From Proales similis (lineage: Eukaryota; Rotifera; Eurotatoria; Ploima; Proalidae), in NCBI GenBank assembly GCA_019059635.1, contig JAGVRJ010000013.1:1116001-1180000 (forward strand): DNA of 64,000 nucleotides. The letters run 5' to 3'. This document shows, in pieces, positions 1 to 10,585 of this stretch. The notes under the pieces are model-generated. The model did not search any database, was not told the origin of the DNA, and saw only the letters and a list, made by a program, of their open reading frames with translations. Within the stretch, counting starts at the first letter, position 1. Every line of letters begins with the position of its first letter. Position numbers and translations under genes: made by a program.

Positions 1-1046
1 TGGTTGCGCACTTCAGTTTTTATGTTGGCGTCTGGAGACTGCCATTCAATGATCAGGTTTCGAGGCGTCTCGTACAGATAGCATGGCTCACTTGGTCCTT
101 CGTAAATGACCTTGCGCTTCTGCTGTTTGTGAGATATCCAGCGTTCGACAATCAGATTCTGGGGCTTGGGCGGCAGCTGAGGCAGTTTCTCAACAATCAC
201 TCGACGCGGTGGAGGCTCAAGACGGTTGCCGCATACTTTAATGGTCTGCGGCTCGATTTTTCTCACTTCTGGAGGAGGCAGCTCGCGCAGAACCTTTGGC
301 GGCGGACTCTGCGGAGGCTCCGGCTTTTGCCGGATGATGACCGGCGGTGCTGGCGGCGGCTGCCAGTCTTTCTCACGAATGATCTTTATGTCGCCGGGCG
401 GCGCCGGTGTTGGCGGCCTCAGATATTTTACTTCAATTATCTTATCGTAGTCGACCACTGGCGGCTGAGGCTTCTTTTTGATCACTTCTGGACACGGGTC
501 TTCGTTTATAGGATATTCGCTTAGATCGATCGGACCGTGCCAGCATTTCTCTTCCTCCTTGTTGACGTTGCAGCCTGTTTGGCCGACCACCGTCACCCTC
601 TCGGCCTCACTCACTTCTTCGGGCCGTGACGAATGAATGATTCTTCTGGCCGTCTGCGACTCTTCCGCTCTCATCTCTCTTCGTTCTCTTCGCTCTTCCC
701 TTCTCTCTTCTCTTCTCTCTCTGCGTTCTTCGCGTCGCTCGCTGCCTCTTTCGGCGCCGCTCTGCTCATAGCGGTACTGCGGATTACGCGCTTCCCTCGG
801 CTGACTTTGAGAGTAGCTCGTCTGAACCGGTGGACCCATCCACCGATATGTGCCACCTTGGCTCCTGTACGGAGGCTGTTGGCCTTGTGACTGCATCACT
901 GGAATGTATTCAACTGGCGCTGAATAGGCTGGCTCTCCTTGACCGCTGAATAGCGACTCGTAAGCGCCTGGATCGGTTGAGTTTGAGCTTGACGAGCTGC
1001 CGTAGTACACAGGCGCTGTGTAATATGGCGTGTAACCGTAGAACAT
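1..1046 (-). CDS. Proline/valine-rich repeat protein, N-terminal part (runs off left edge)
   Basis: One uninterrupted reading frame runs from an ATG at 1046 to base 1, giving about 348 residues with the C-terminus outside the window. The first 90 residues are rich in Y, S, P and Q (starting MFYGYTPYY). Residues 100-130 form a charged stretch of repeated RREE/ERRE units. From about residue 180 the chain is built of proline-rich blocks alternating with short hydrophobic-acidic cores: RRVIVEKLPQLPPKPQ, then PQNLIVERW, then RKVIYE, then PRNLIIEW. This resembles the Pro/Val-rich cores of articulin/alveolin-type cytoskeletal proteins, but I cannot name a family with certainty. The frame stays open upstream of the ATG, so an earlier exon is possible. 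The long open frame, coherent composition and repeated motifs make it a real gene; its function is unknown. Confidence 0.72.
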   Translation of the reverse strand, partial: MFYGYTPYYTAPVYYGSSSSSNSTDPGAYESLFSGQGEPAYSAPVEYIPVMQSQGQQPPYRSQGGTYRWMGPPVQTSYSQSQPREARNPQYRYEQSGAERGSERREERRERREERREERRERREMRAEESQTARRIIHSSRPEEVSEAERVTVVGQTGCNVNKEEEKCWHGPIDLSEYPINEDPCPEVIKKKPQPPVVDYDKIIEVKYLRPPTPAPPGDIKIIREKDWQPPPAPPVIIRQKPEPPQSPPPKVLRELPPPEVRKIEPQTIKVCGNRLEPPPRRVIVEKLPQLPPKPQNLIVERWISHKQQKRKVIYEGPSEPCYLYETPRNLIIEWQSPDANIKTEVRN

Positions 1047-1702
1047 GCCTCTTAAATAAGTGGTGGCTTGGCGAGGGCAGACGATCAACTCAGGCTTATG
1101 TCTATATTTAGCTCTGGGCTTAATTTGCTTTTTCCTGATGTTTGTGTCTCTGTGCGTGCGTGCGAGTGTGTGGGGGAGAGAAATTGTTGGCCGATTCTCG
1201 AATAGATACAAGACTGGTTCTGTTTATTCGTCAAATTTAAACTACCCGAAGTAGATTGGACACGCATTCCGAATGTGGACGAGTCACATTCCAGTTTATT
1301 CTATTTTCGGAAATTAGGCTTCGAAAATTTCTGGAGATGTTTTTTGTAGAATTGTGCAAGGCAAAGCATGTCAAAGCAATATTTCTTGAGCAGCCAAGAA
1401 TGGCGAAATATCCACAGTGTAAATAGCTGTGTTTTAATTTAACACAAATATAAAGTGGAGGACGAGCAGGCCTAGTTGTGGTGTTAGTGCTGGTCTCGGC
1501 CGTGATTGTTTGAAGTGGCCGCTTGAACGAGTTTGATCGTTAAGCTAAGACTAACTCGGCTGCTAATACGAGGGCGCTAACGAATGAGCGCGCGTTTGCA
1601 TTAAATCGCGAGCTCAGTCATTATGACTCGGCTCGGGCATAATTCGCAAACACATAGAGCAATTTGCGATCTGAGGCCAACTCTCGTCAAAGCAATTCAT
1701 CC

Positions 1703-1734
<32 letters not shown>

Positions 1735-1771
1735 AGCGAAAAAACCAACACGGTCGGAGCTGAGCGAGGCG
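1047..1771. other. Intergenic region between divergent genes
   Basis: This is the shared upstream region of the minus-strand edge gene and plus-strand GOLGA7. It holds a (GA)n tract at about 1703-1728. That tract stays open in frame with the GOLGA7 ATG and could encode an alternative acidic/basic N-terminal extension from a non-ATG codon. I see no other gene. Confidence 0.6.
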
Positions 1772-2362
1772 ATGGACGAACTGCAACTGCGATTGACTTC
1801 GCCCTCCTGTGCCAAGGTGTTCATTCAACGTGACTACAGCGAAGGCATCGGCGTTCGATTCGACAAGAAGCTGCCAGTCGAGCTCCAAGGCAAAGTGGAC
1901 GCGTTCGAATTCGAGGAAGTCATCGAGCAGATAAACCGCATATACGAGCAGGCCGAGCGTCTCAGCTCGCGGACATTTCTAGAAAACTGCGCCGCTTGCC
2001 TCACCGCCTATCTGCTGCTAATCTGCATTCAGACCAACTATGAAAAGGTGCCCATTTTGCGCTCGATTCCCTCACCTCAGGCGAGATTCAATCAGTTTTA
2101 TCAAAGAACGTGAAACGAGCGTCCGAGTTTATCGCATCTGAGAATGAGCGCCTGTTCATTCCGAAGGGCTTGCTGATGATCGACCCGATGGAGCGCGGTC
2201 TAAGATGTGTAAGTCTGCGCAATCTAATTTGCTTTCAAGTCTAATTTGCTTTCAACTCAGATCGAAATCTGTATGATAAACGAGAGTGGCGCACGAAAAG
2301 TAGAAACCACGGCCCTGGTCGGCTCGCGATCAGGCACCAATCAGAGCAGCAAAATGGTGTAG
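1772..2362 (+). CDS. GOLGA7: Golgin subfamily A member 7 / ERF4 (palmitoyltransferase cofactor)
   Basis: Exons 1772-2047, 2107-2208 and 2261-2362; introns of 59 and 52 nt are GT-AG. The product is 159 residues. The family signature is clear: a KVFIQRDYSEG start, then ENCAACLTAYLLLIC (cysteine-rich, membrane-associated and probably palmitoylated), then LLMIDPMERGLR near the C-terminus, as in human GOLGA7 and yeast Erf4. The family pairs with a DHHC palmitoyltransferase (ZDHHC9 type) at the Golgi or ER to S-acylate Ras-like substrates. The ATG at 1772 lies just before the conserved core. The second intron contains a near-tandem copy of a short CTAATTTGCTTTCAA unit. Family assignment is secure; substrate preference is not visible. 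Confidence 0.93.
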
Positions 2363-4067
2363 AGAGCAGTCGATGCAGGTCAGACAAACAGCTTGAACCT
2401 AAACGACTTGAAGGACATGACCGTCGTTGGCATTTGCACAATGCCTTTGAAGAAGCTCATTTGCACTCGTCATACTGTGTGAACGACTTCTCAAGCAACT
2501 ACTCTAATTTGTTCTAATTTAATTCTATTTTATTCGAATTTACATCATCATCATCATCATCAGTTTGGCTGGTTTATATTTTTGCTAAAACTTTAATACA
2601 CGATGACATATTGTAGCAGAGGCCAGCGCGCTCGATGGTTCGTTTGTTGCGCCCGGGTGGGGGAGGGGGGTCGTCGCAACTTCAACCGCTTCTTCTTTTA
2701 CGCTCAGGTTGTTTGGCCGGATTAGCCACATTAACAAGCGAACGCGAGACGCGATACACATAGACGCAAAGCATAAACAAACGCTCGTTTGCTTTCCATT
2801 CCTCTATCTTGGCCACCGATCTCCGCTCTCACCTCTGCTGCCTCACCCTCCCATACCTGGCTCTATTTCAACCCCTTGCTCGCCTCCTAACGTTCTTCAC
2901 TGCAGTTTCTTTGATTTTTTTTCCTAACCGCCTCGTCTTTTCACTCGGCCTGCGAATGCTCCTCTTTTGAATAGAATAGTTGGCCAGCTCTGGAATCTGA
3001 ATGCAAAATCTCGCTTTGAGTAGAAAATTGTCAAACAAGCGGCGTCGTCCCGAGCCAAGGATTTGCATTCATTCTTTCTCTGCCTCTCGCTCTCTCTCTC
3101 TCTGTCTCTGCCTCTCTCTCTGTCTTTCTCTCTGGGCATCGGTCTAGATCAGGATTCTAATCACTAGTGCAATTCTTGCAGGATTTCTATTTATTGTTTT
3201 GCCTATTCTCGGTGGCCCGCCTCGTTCTATTTACCGACCACGATCGCTCTTTATCGTCGTATTGCTTCTCGCCTCCTTACTCTTCGTGAGCGCCACCATC
3301 TTCATCATCCTCTCTACGTGGTCGCAGTATTCTAATTCAGGCCGCGCAATATTTTCACCGTTCAGCGCGCGTTCAACACACGCTTAGCACGGCTCTGAGG
3401 CGACTCATCCGATTTCCTAATTTTGCCCATTCATTCTCATTGAGCTGATTCGTTTGATGGCAAGCATATGTCGCTCGCTAATTACTGGCCTATTCGCATC
3501 CGTCCAGTAGCTCGTTTCCTTCACATTTTGCGTTCAACAAGCATGGCGGTGCTGGTCGTGTTGTTCGCACGCGCCGTTCAATAAAGATTTTGATGAACAA
3601 TCAGAGACAACTGAAACCCATAGACGACAAATAGGAGGAGAGCGTTTGAACTCCGAATAACCAAGAGCAAGAAAAGCCGAGTAGACGAGATTAGTTCAAA
3701 ATGAGAGATAAATGCGCCGCACACTTCACTCTGCCCGAGCAGTTTGTCAAGATTACCTGCGAGAGCAAACAGGACGCGGCAAGCAAAAGGAAACGAGATT
3801 GTTCCCGGCCGAGATCGTCCCGACTGAGATGATTGCCCGAACTGCGACCATTTGAGAGAGATATTGAGTTACGTGGAGGCAAATATTTGACCGGATTATT
3901 GCATTCAATGTCCATTGCTCGCTTGTAACAGCTCGAATTGCAAGCGCCGAGTCCTTCAATGCTTGAATCTGTCAGGGGAGTCTGGCCGCTGTCGACCACG
4001 CGTCCAGTCTGATTAATCGAGCGCCTCTCATTCATCTCATTCCTCTCATTTTCATTGTTTGTGTGTA

Positions 4068-4099
<32 letters not shown>

Positions 4100-5658
4100 C
4101 GGCTCGTCCATAAAAATGCATAAACAATCAACGGTCAGCAGACCTGCTCAGGCTCATTAGATTTGCTTCTGTTGCTGCTTCTGCTGCTTTATCGGACGCT
4201 GCTCAATTTGCATTGCTAATGCGTTCGTCAGAATGGCGTCCATTTTGGCATGAGCGCTCTTGACAGTTAGCGCGGCACTCAATCGGGCCGTGGGGCCAAG
4301 CCAAGACCACAACTCGCAACATTCTCTCTCTCTCTCTCTCTGGCCATTTTGCCTCTCGTTGATGTTGTTGCATTGGCCGAGGTTGTTTAAGGCCTCTTGG
4401 CTGTGGCGCACGCACTTTATCCCTTTTTTGCCTCTTTGTCTCTCTAGTCGTCTCTTTTCTCTAATTGCGTGGGCTAATCCTTCGCTCTCTAGGCGACATT
4501 CGCGCCCACCAGCACACATTCAGGTCAGCACACTCACATAAATTTGCTTTCATTTGGCGCTCATTATTTGCTCGCCAGCTCACCTCGCCGATTGATTCGT
4601 TCACAACGAGATAATAGAACGATCATGACCAGCGCAGTGGCGACAACAACCACGGTGACGACCGTACCGATTCGAATGGATTATATCGGCCACTTGGATG
4701 AAGAGGGCCGATAGGATCACATCGGCCTAAAATAAACTTGCACTAGTTGCGCTTGTCTTGTGTTATTGACCGACGTCAACGTCGAGTAGGCTGCCTCTCC
4801 ATTCATGTTTATACGTCTGGCCCAGTTTCTTGCCTCACCTTTCTACGGCTCTCAGTTGAGCATCATCTGGAAGCAAAGCTTCAACTCTTGCTTTCACCCT
4901 CACAAACACACTCTCTCTCTCTTTCTCTCTTTCTCTTTCTCTCTTTCTCTCTCAGCCTCTCTCAGCTGCTTGCATTGTCGCTCTAAATCCGACTGGTTCT
5001 CTACCTCGACTTGATATTTTCAATTTATTAACTCTTCAAGAGGCTTCAGTTTATTTTCGGTCACTAAAATCAGCGACTGCATCCATTCCGCCGATTATTT
5101 GCTACTTTCTCGCGCCCGGTTCTGTTTGTTTGTTGGCCAGCGCCAGAGAGTGGCAGTCTTAAAAGAGGCAAACCATGAAATAACTGTTCGAGAAGCTAAA
5201 GCAGCCCGCCAAATGCGCTCGTTACAATTAAGAGACTCGAGTGAATTCGATCAATTTGGGCTACAATTGTTTAAAGCGACGCTTTTAATCAACTTGATCG
5301 ATTCTATTTCGTACGAGCGTAGGCCAACAGGCGGTCAGTGCCGCAATTTTCGAGATGCTCTGTTCGGTTGCCAAAACGAAAGGGGTGCCAGGTGCGGCCG
5401 TGCCGCTGCTGTGGCTGCTGCTCTTTGTTAAGTCAAATTTAAGAAGCTGCAAAGAGAGAGAGCACGATAAGCATTCTCTCGATGATGTGCTTTTATGCTT
5501 GTGTGTGTGTGTGTGTGCTCTCGTCCGCCCATTTAGCTCGGCACGGCATAATTAATTCCATTTGCATTTATTAAGCCGCTTTGAGTCAACACTTGTATGG
5601 GCTGTAGATATTTAGATGAATAATTGACTGCCCACTGCCCGATAGTTTTGAGCAAAGA
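2363..5658. other. Long intergenic region with simple repeats
   Basis: About 3.3 kb without a confident gene. It holds a (CAT)n run near 2544-2561, a long CT tract at 3074-3135, alternating TG then GC sequence at 4059-4101 (Z-DNA-like), CT tracts at 4323-4341 and 4911-4968, and a TG tract near 5499-5518. Possible exons inside it are listed separately with low confidence. The 3' part is probably promoter and 5'UTR of the F-BAR gene. Confidence 0.6.
3182..3448 (+). CDS. Candidate small membrane-protein exons (weak)
   Basis: After a good acceptor (AATTCTTGCAG ending at 3181) a frame encodes a hydrophobic stretch containing SLFIVVLLLASLLF. It meets a donor GTGAGC at 3286. A 55-nt intron would end in TCTAATTCAG at 3340 and join in phase to a basic tail ending at a TGA at 3446-3448. 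No upstream exon with an ATG was identified and I recognise no family. This could be the 3' end of a small membrane protein or chance in pyrimidine-rich DNA. Confidence 0.18.
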
Positions 5659-7740
5659 ATGCGTTGGGGCGTTGAAGTCTGGGTAAGTGCTCGCCTGAGC
5701 TCACCTGTAAAGATAAACAAAGTAAACGAGACTCGTATTGTCTAGGACCGGTTCGAGGACGTCTCGAGCTACGTGCACAAAGGCATTGAATTCTGCGAGC
5801 GATTCGAAGAGTTTGTGAGAAAGCGCTGTTCAATTGAGAACTCGTACGCCAAGAGTCTGCGCAAGCTGGCCGACTCGTTCGAGCCCAAGCAGCGCAAAGA
5901 AGGCGAGCAGGGCTCTCACGTCGACTGCTTCGTTCGAATGCTCGCCGAGCTGAAGGACGTGGCCGGACAGCACGAGCTGGTCGCCGAAAGCTTTCAGGAG
6001 CAGGTCATCAAGCAGCTCGTTCAGAACATTCGCACGCTGAAGGAGGAGAAGCGCAAGTGCATGGAGGAGAAAGAGCAGTACTTTGCCGAGCATCTCAACG
6101 CCGAAGAGAGTCTGGAGAAGGCGAAAAGCAAGTACGAGCGCGCGCACAAGGAGCTGCTCAAAGCCGAGGAGCAGCTCGTTCGAGTTGAGAACGACGATTC
6201 GGCGTCGAGGAACGACATCAAAAAGCAAAAGTCGGTCTGCGACCAAAAGCGACGCGTGTTCGACGCTCTGGGCGCCGACTACGCCAAGCAGCTGAGCGAC
6301 ACAAACTGCTTGAAGAACAAATACTACTACGAGCATTTGCCGCGCGTGTTTGACACACTCCAGCTGATCGAGAGCCAACGAATCAGGCAATTTCAGCAGC
6401 TTGTGATCAAGTGCGTCTGTGTAGATAGAGAAGCGTTGCCCATAGTTGGCAAGTGCCTGCAAGGAATTAACGAGTCGGCGCAGGACATAAACGTCGATAG
6501 CGACCTGCAGCTTGTGATCGGCCTCTTCAAAACCGGCTACCAAGTGCCAGCCGATCACGTGTTCAATGATCTCACCGAGAAAGACGAGCGCAAAAACGCA
6601 CAGCTGAACGGCTCGATAAACAGCTCCAACAGCCTTTCGAACGCAACCACAGCGACCATCGCCAAGACCTTGATGGGCGGCAACAGTCGTCAGAAGAAGT
6701 ATCGAACGCTCAACCGAATCAAGGGCCTGTTTGCACCGAGCAGCGTAAAAAGCGAGGACGACTCGCTGTACCAGTTGCCGCCCGAGCAGCTCAAGATTCA
6801 GTTGTCGCGCAAAATCAAAGATCTGAAGCTGGAAATCGACAAACAGCAGAAAGAGAGAGAGGGCATATTCAAGCTCAAGGACATTTACAGTAAAAACGAA
6901 AAGTTCGGCGACTCACGCTCGGCCGACCAGGCGCTGCTCGAGAACGAAGAGAAGCTCGAAAAGCTGAACGAGCAGCTCAACAAGTACAGAGAGCTCTACA
7001 GTCAAATGCAATCGTCCTCGTCCTCGTCACTAAGCTCGTTCCATTTGCACAATCAGGAGGCGAACGGCAACCAGACCAACCACTCGTCCGAGTATTCGTC
7101 CTCGTCGCACAGCGGCGAGCTGGACATCCAAGTTAAGAATGTCTACCATTCGCCGAGCGACAACTCTGTCAACAATCCGTCGTCGGGCGCCGACACACCA
7201 TCGCCGTCCGTCCGAGCGAGAGCAGTGGTCGGCTACAACACGGCGTCAGAGCAGGCGGGAAGCGCAACTGCCTACGCCGTCTCGCCGTTTGCTCAAGTCA
7301 TCTCTCCCGCAGCCAAGTCAAATCGAGACGCCTCGTTCGACCAGGACGACGAGGACGAAGAGGACATAAACCATTACACAGAGGAATGCTACGAAACGCC
7401 CAACCTAATCACAAACAGTCAAACAAATAGTCCCAGCTCAGAGTATAGACCAGATAAGCAGCAGTCGTCTGTCCACGCGCCTTATCCGGTCACCGGGCAG
7501 AGCCAATACGATCGCGTCGACGCAGGCGGCGCCGCCAGCTTCTCCGACGAGCCGGTGATCGGCACCGCTTTGGTCATTTACGCGTTCACGAGCAGCCTGC
7601 AGAACGCGATGAGCATCGAAGAGAACGAATCATTGAATGTGCTCGAGAGAGACAGCGGCGACGGCTGGACTCTGGCCAGGCGGCTCAACGGCGAAAAGGG
7701 CTACGTGCCCACCGACTATATTCGAATCGTTTTCTACTAA
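5659..7740 (+). CDS. FNBP1L: F-BAR / HR1 / SH3 protein of the CIP4-FBP17-TOCA family
   Basis: Exons 5659-5682 and 5746-7740; intron 63 nt. The first exon gives MRWGVEVW and the second continues DRFEDVSSY, matching the conserved F-BAR start 'MSWGTELWDQFD'. The product is 672 residues. The F-BAR coiled-coil membrane-bending module covers about residues 1-270. An HR1 region is at about 350-430 (QLPPEQLKIQLSRKIKDLKL), where vertebrate family members bind Cdc42-GTP. A C-terminal SH3 domain is at about 613-672 (ALVIYAF ... GYVPTDYI), expected to bind N-WASP or dynamin. Between HR1 and SH3 is a Ser/Asn-rich disordered linker of about 170 residues. The role is Cdc42-dependent actin assembly at curved membranes and endocytosis. 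The vertebrate trio comes from duplication, so the symbol marks the family rather than strict orthology. Confidence 0.93.
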
Positions 7741-8531
7741 CAGACCGAACCAGATCCGCTCTAGTCCACGAGAGGCAGCACTCGCTTCGGCGTTCTATTG
7801 AGCGTCACATTGATGATCTGTTTTCTAACGCTGCTCGTCGCTCTGTTCTTCTATTCATGCGCCATCCAATCAGATCGGACTTTTCAATTATCACTTTGGC
7901 CACTCTATCTCTCTCTCTCTCTGGTCTCTCTTTAATTTGTCCAACTCGCCTCATCTGAGCCTTCTCCATTCATTTCGGTCATTTTCATGCTCTCTCTCTC
8001 TTCCTCTCTCAATATTCTCACTTTTTTTAAGTAGCTTACTCACAGACGGCAATGAATAGAATTTCAATGTACGCCATGAGATACAACATTGGACGCAGAG
8101 AATAAGACTGCAAAATTTTAATTTATTAATAAACACCGTTCTAAATCGAAAGATGCCTTGTTTGAATAGCGCTGGTGATGTTGAGCTTTGACCATCTCGG
8201 TCGGGCGCTTGCGCAATCGAGCCGAGCGGTTTCGTCAAGTGGCCACCAATTGAGCGTCAAATGTTTGATCGAGTCAAGCCAAATGGAATGATGGTCTAGT
8301 CGCTCTTTATCTCTAAGTGCGCCCTCTCTCTCTCTCTCTCTCTCTGACTCTAGCTCTGGCATTCACCCGCTCGATCACTGACTCGAGTTGGGTCGCTCTC
8401 CTCTCAATATGGTTCGGCAGAGATAAGCGCGAGCTCTTGACTAGGGCCGCGCAAGCGACCTTAGAACTTCAACTCGCACTCATTTATTTACTTGCGACTC
8501 TTCGCCATTTAGAAGTTTCGACGCCGAGAAA
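7741..8531. other. Intergenic: F-BAR 3'UTR and ferritin-like promoter region
   Basis: Contains the poly(A) signal of the upstream gene (AATAAA, 8128-8133), a (CT)n tract at about 8325-8345, and then the presumed promoter/5'UTR of the secreted ferritin-like gene. I found no CAGTGN iron-responsive hairpin that I would defend. Confidence 0.55.
8128..8133 (+). terminator. Poly(A) signal AATAAA for the F-BAR gene
   Basis: Canonical hexamer about 390 nt after the F-BAR stop codon and 400 nt before the next ATG. It is the only AATAAA in the gap. Confidence 0.6.
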
Positions 8532-9479
8532 ATGACCAGACACGTTTCAAACCTGATCCTATTGGCCGTGATGTTGGCATTAGCCAGAGCGGATCCGATT
8601 CAAATAAACTGTGAGTCGAGTAGACCTGTCTAAGTGTTCTCGTTTGTTCACAATTCCGACGATTGCAATAGCCCGGGCGCGCCAGTTTTTCGGCACCAAT
8701 TGCATGCTGAATCGCTATTTGGACAGCGAGTTCCGCTTGGGCATGGAGTACCTGAACGCGGTTAGTGAAAGTCGATCGTCGGTCCGAATCGAATTTTGAC
8801 TCATGAGGCTTGTGCGCGAATCTGAAGAGCATTCACATGAGACACGACCGAGTCGCTCTGCCCGGATTTGGCAAATTCTTCGCCAGCCTGTGGAACGAGC
8901 AGCTGAGCAACGTCGACAAGTTGACATCGTTCATTGTTCAACGAGGCGGCTTTGTCGAGACTCCGTTCTTCAATGTAAGATTTGCGCCAGACAACTGCTC
9001 TGCTGGTCTGCTAATTGGAAAGCGCCAAGGCCGAAAACAATCTGCTCAACAGAGAGAACTACTTCAAGGACGAGCTTACGCTCGTCAAGCGGTTCCTTGA
9101 GTTGGAAAAGACCACCAACCGTTACTTGCTTGAGGTGCATTCGAGCACGAGCTCAATGGACTTTGAGAAAAGATGCGCGTCGATGTTCGACAAATTGGCC
9201 AAATACGATTCGTTCGCGGCCAAAGATCCGGTGGTAAGTGATTTCGGATCGAGCTCATCTACCGGCTCGTCTTGGTAGCCAATTAAATTCGTTTAGACCG
9301 CTCACTTCCTGGACTCCAATCTGCTCGCGTCAAAGAACGAACGAATCAAGCGGCTGGCCGACCTGCTGACCAAGATCGAGCGATTCACCACAAGCGTGAG
9401 AATATCAAACGTGTTCACCAACTTTACAAATCCGATCGGAGTCCATTTGATCGACGGCGAACTGAGCGCCACTTTCTGA
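8532..9479 (+). CDS. Secreted ferritin-like protein with a degraded ferroxidase centre
   Basis: Exons 8532-8610, 8672-8760, 8828-8974, 9030-9233 and 9297-9479 give 233 residues. The N-terminus is a signal peptide (hydrophobic NLILLAVMLALARA). The mature part follows the ferritin four-helix order: an EFRLGMEYLNA helix, the loop HDRVALPGFGKFF (compare DRDDVALPNFAHYF), QRGG, LELEKTTNRYLLEVH, and a C-terminal helix NERIKRLADLLTKI. By manual alignment to human H-ferritin, the E27, Y34, E61 and E107 positions look kept, while E62 is Q, H65 is N and Q141 is K. A fully active ferroxidase site is therefore unlikely. The C-terminus extends about 40 residues beyond the usual end and has possible N-glycosylation (NFT). 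A secretory-route iron binder or partner chain is plausible. The poly(A) signal is at 9586-9591. Confidence 0.82.
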
Positions 9480-9585
9480 CCGCGCGACAGCGATCGAGCA
9501 CACCGATAACCGCCACCTACCGAACAGAATCAAACAGTTTTCCTATTCTTTCTTTGCGCTGGTTTACCATTCGAGTGAAACATAG

Positions 9586-9591
9586 AATAAA
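9586..9591 (+). terminator. Poly(A) signal AATAAA for the ferritin-like gene
   Basis: Canonical hexamer 107 nt after the TGA at 9477-9479, giving a short 3'UTR. Confidence 0.7.
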
Positions 9592-10091
9592 GCACAAACT
9601 ATGCCGTTGGCGTTTTCGTTCGGGTGTCGCCGATCGAACAGATTTCAAAGCAGATTTGGAAGAATGGGGCTCGAGAGAATAAAGAGATCGGCGCAAGGTG
9701 AACAGGGAGACAAGTATTTAGCACAGTGGACGTGCGTTGTCATCTGTCACGGCTTACGAGTCGACAGATTTCATTTCTATTTAGAAAGAGAAATTGTATC
9801 AATTTGCCCTCTGCTCGTCGAGAATTTGAGCTAATGGGATTTGTAGCCAACAGGTTGAGTGAGAGAGAGAGAGAGACGAGCCAAACGAGATTAAACAATT
9901 TAAGCAGCTTGTTAAGGTGGCTGGACCTGCGCCACCAGCATCACACAGACAGACAGACTTGAGCAGAGGATAATGACGAGTCGAGATTTTCTGTTGCCAG
10001 TGTGAGCAAGTTGGCACCAAATCAGTAATCATTGACAGTGCATTTATGCAACCAATTTCTTGCCTCGTTGATGATGGTGCCTGGCCCGAGC

Positions 10092-10098
10092 TATAAAA
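10092..10098 (+). promoter_or_regulatory. TATA box (TATAAAA)
   Basis: GAGCTATAAAACC context in the correct orientation for the DH-like gene. A transcription start about 30 nt downstream would leave a 5'UTR that must be spliced, because several ATGs lie between it and the conserved coding frame. Confidence 0.45.
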
Positions 10099-10585
10099 CC
10101 GACCCCAAGCAATGTCAAATGAACACAAAGCAAGTCGGAGAGACTGACTTGCTAAATGAGTCGCGTCGCAATGATTCTCTTTTTTTGTTTCAATTGCGCA
10201 TGCACACTTCGCTCATTTACGGTAAACTCATTCACCTTAAACAGTTGTTCTAAGCAGTGGCTGTCTGGCTGATTGTCTTCTTCTGATTGTCTGACTGACT
10301 TGCTGGTGGCCAAATGAACGATATCAATTAGAAAGTTTCGAATGCAGGCGAGCTAAATTAATCAATTAATTAAGCAAACGTTCATCAGCACTGAGAGATA
10401 AGCCTGCCTCATTAGACTGTCGCGTCAAGCGCGCCCAATAAGTTCCTACCACCAATCCACTTGACTCTGAATGAACATTTGAATTGATTATATTCAATTA
10501 ACGTGCGATATTGCATCTCCGCTAACAACTATTTAATGCTCGATTGCCTGTTTCAGAAGTAAATACTTGTCTGTCGCAGTTCAAC

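Larger units (their letters stand above)
9480..10585. other. Intergenic region with TATA-type promoter
   Basis: After the ferritin-like 3'UTR this region holds a (GA)n tract near 9856-9875 and a TATAAAA box at 10092-10098 that predicts a start site near 10120-10130 for the downstream DH-like gene. A 5' exon could end at ATTTACG before GTAAAC (donor near 10221) and splice to the acceptor TGTTTCAG ending at 10556. With an ATG at about 10200 this would add the short peptide MHTSLIYE in phase. Confidence 0.45.

Noticed and set aside
3702-3833. A 43-codon plus-strand frame with a good AAAATG context
   Set aside because: Too short, basic random-looking tail, no neighbour exon in phase.
3691-4131. 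A 146-codon minus-strand frame with a Thr-His run
   Set aside because: The run comes from the TG repeat; no splice structure or family support.
4624-4713. A 29-codon Thr-rich frame ending shortly before an AATAAA (about 4730)
   Set aside because: Might be a terminal exon, but I could not find an upstream exon or a defendable acceptor.
5830-6558. A 242-codon frame antisense to the F-BAR gene
   Set aside because: Mirror of a coiled-coil coding region.
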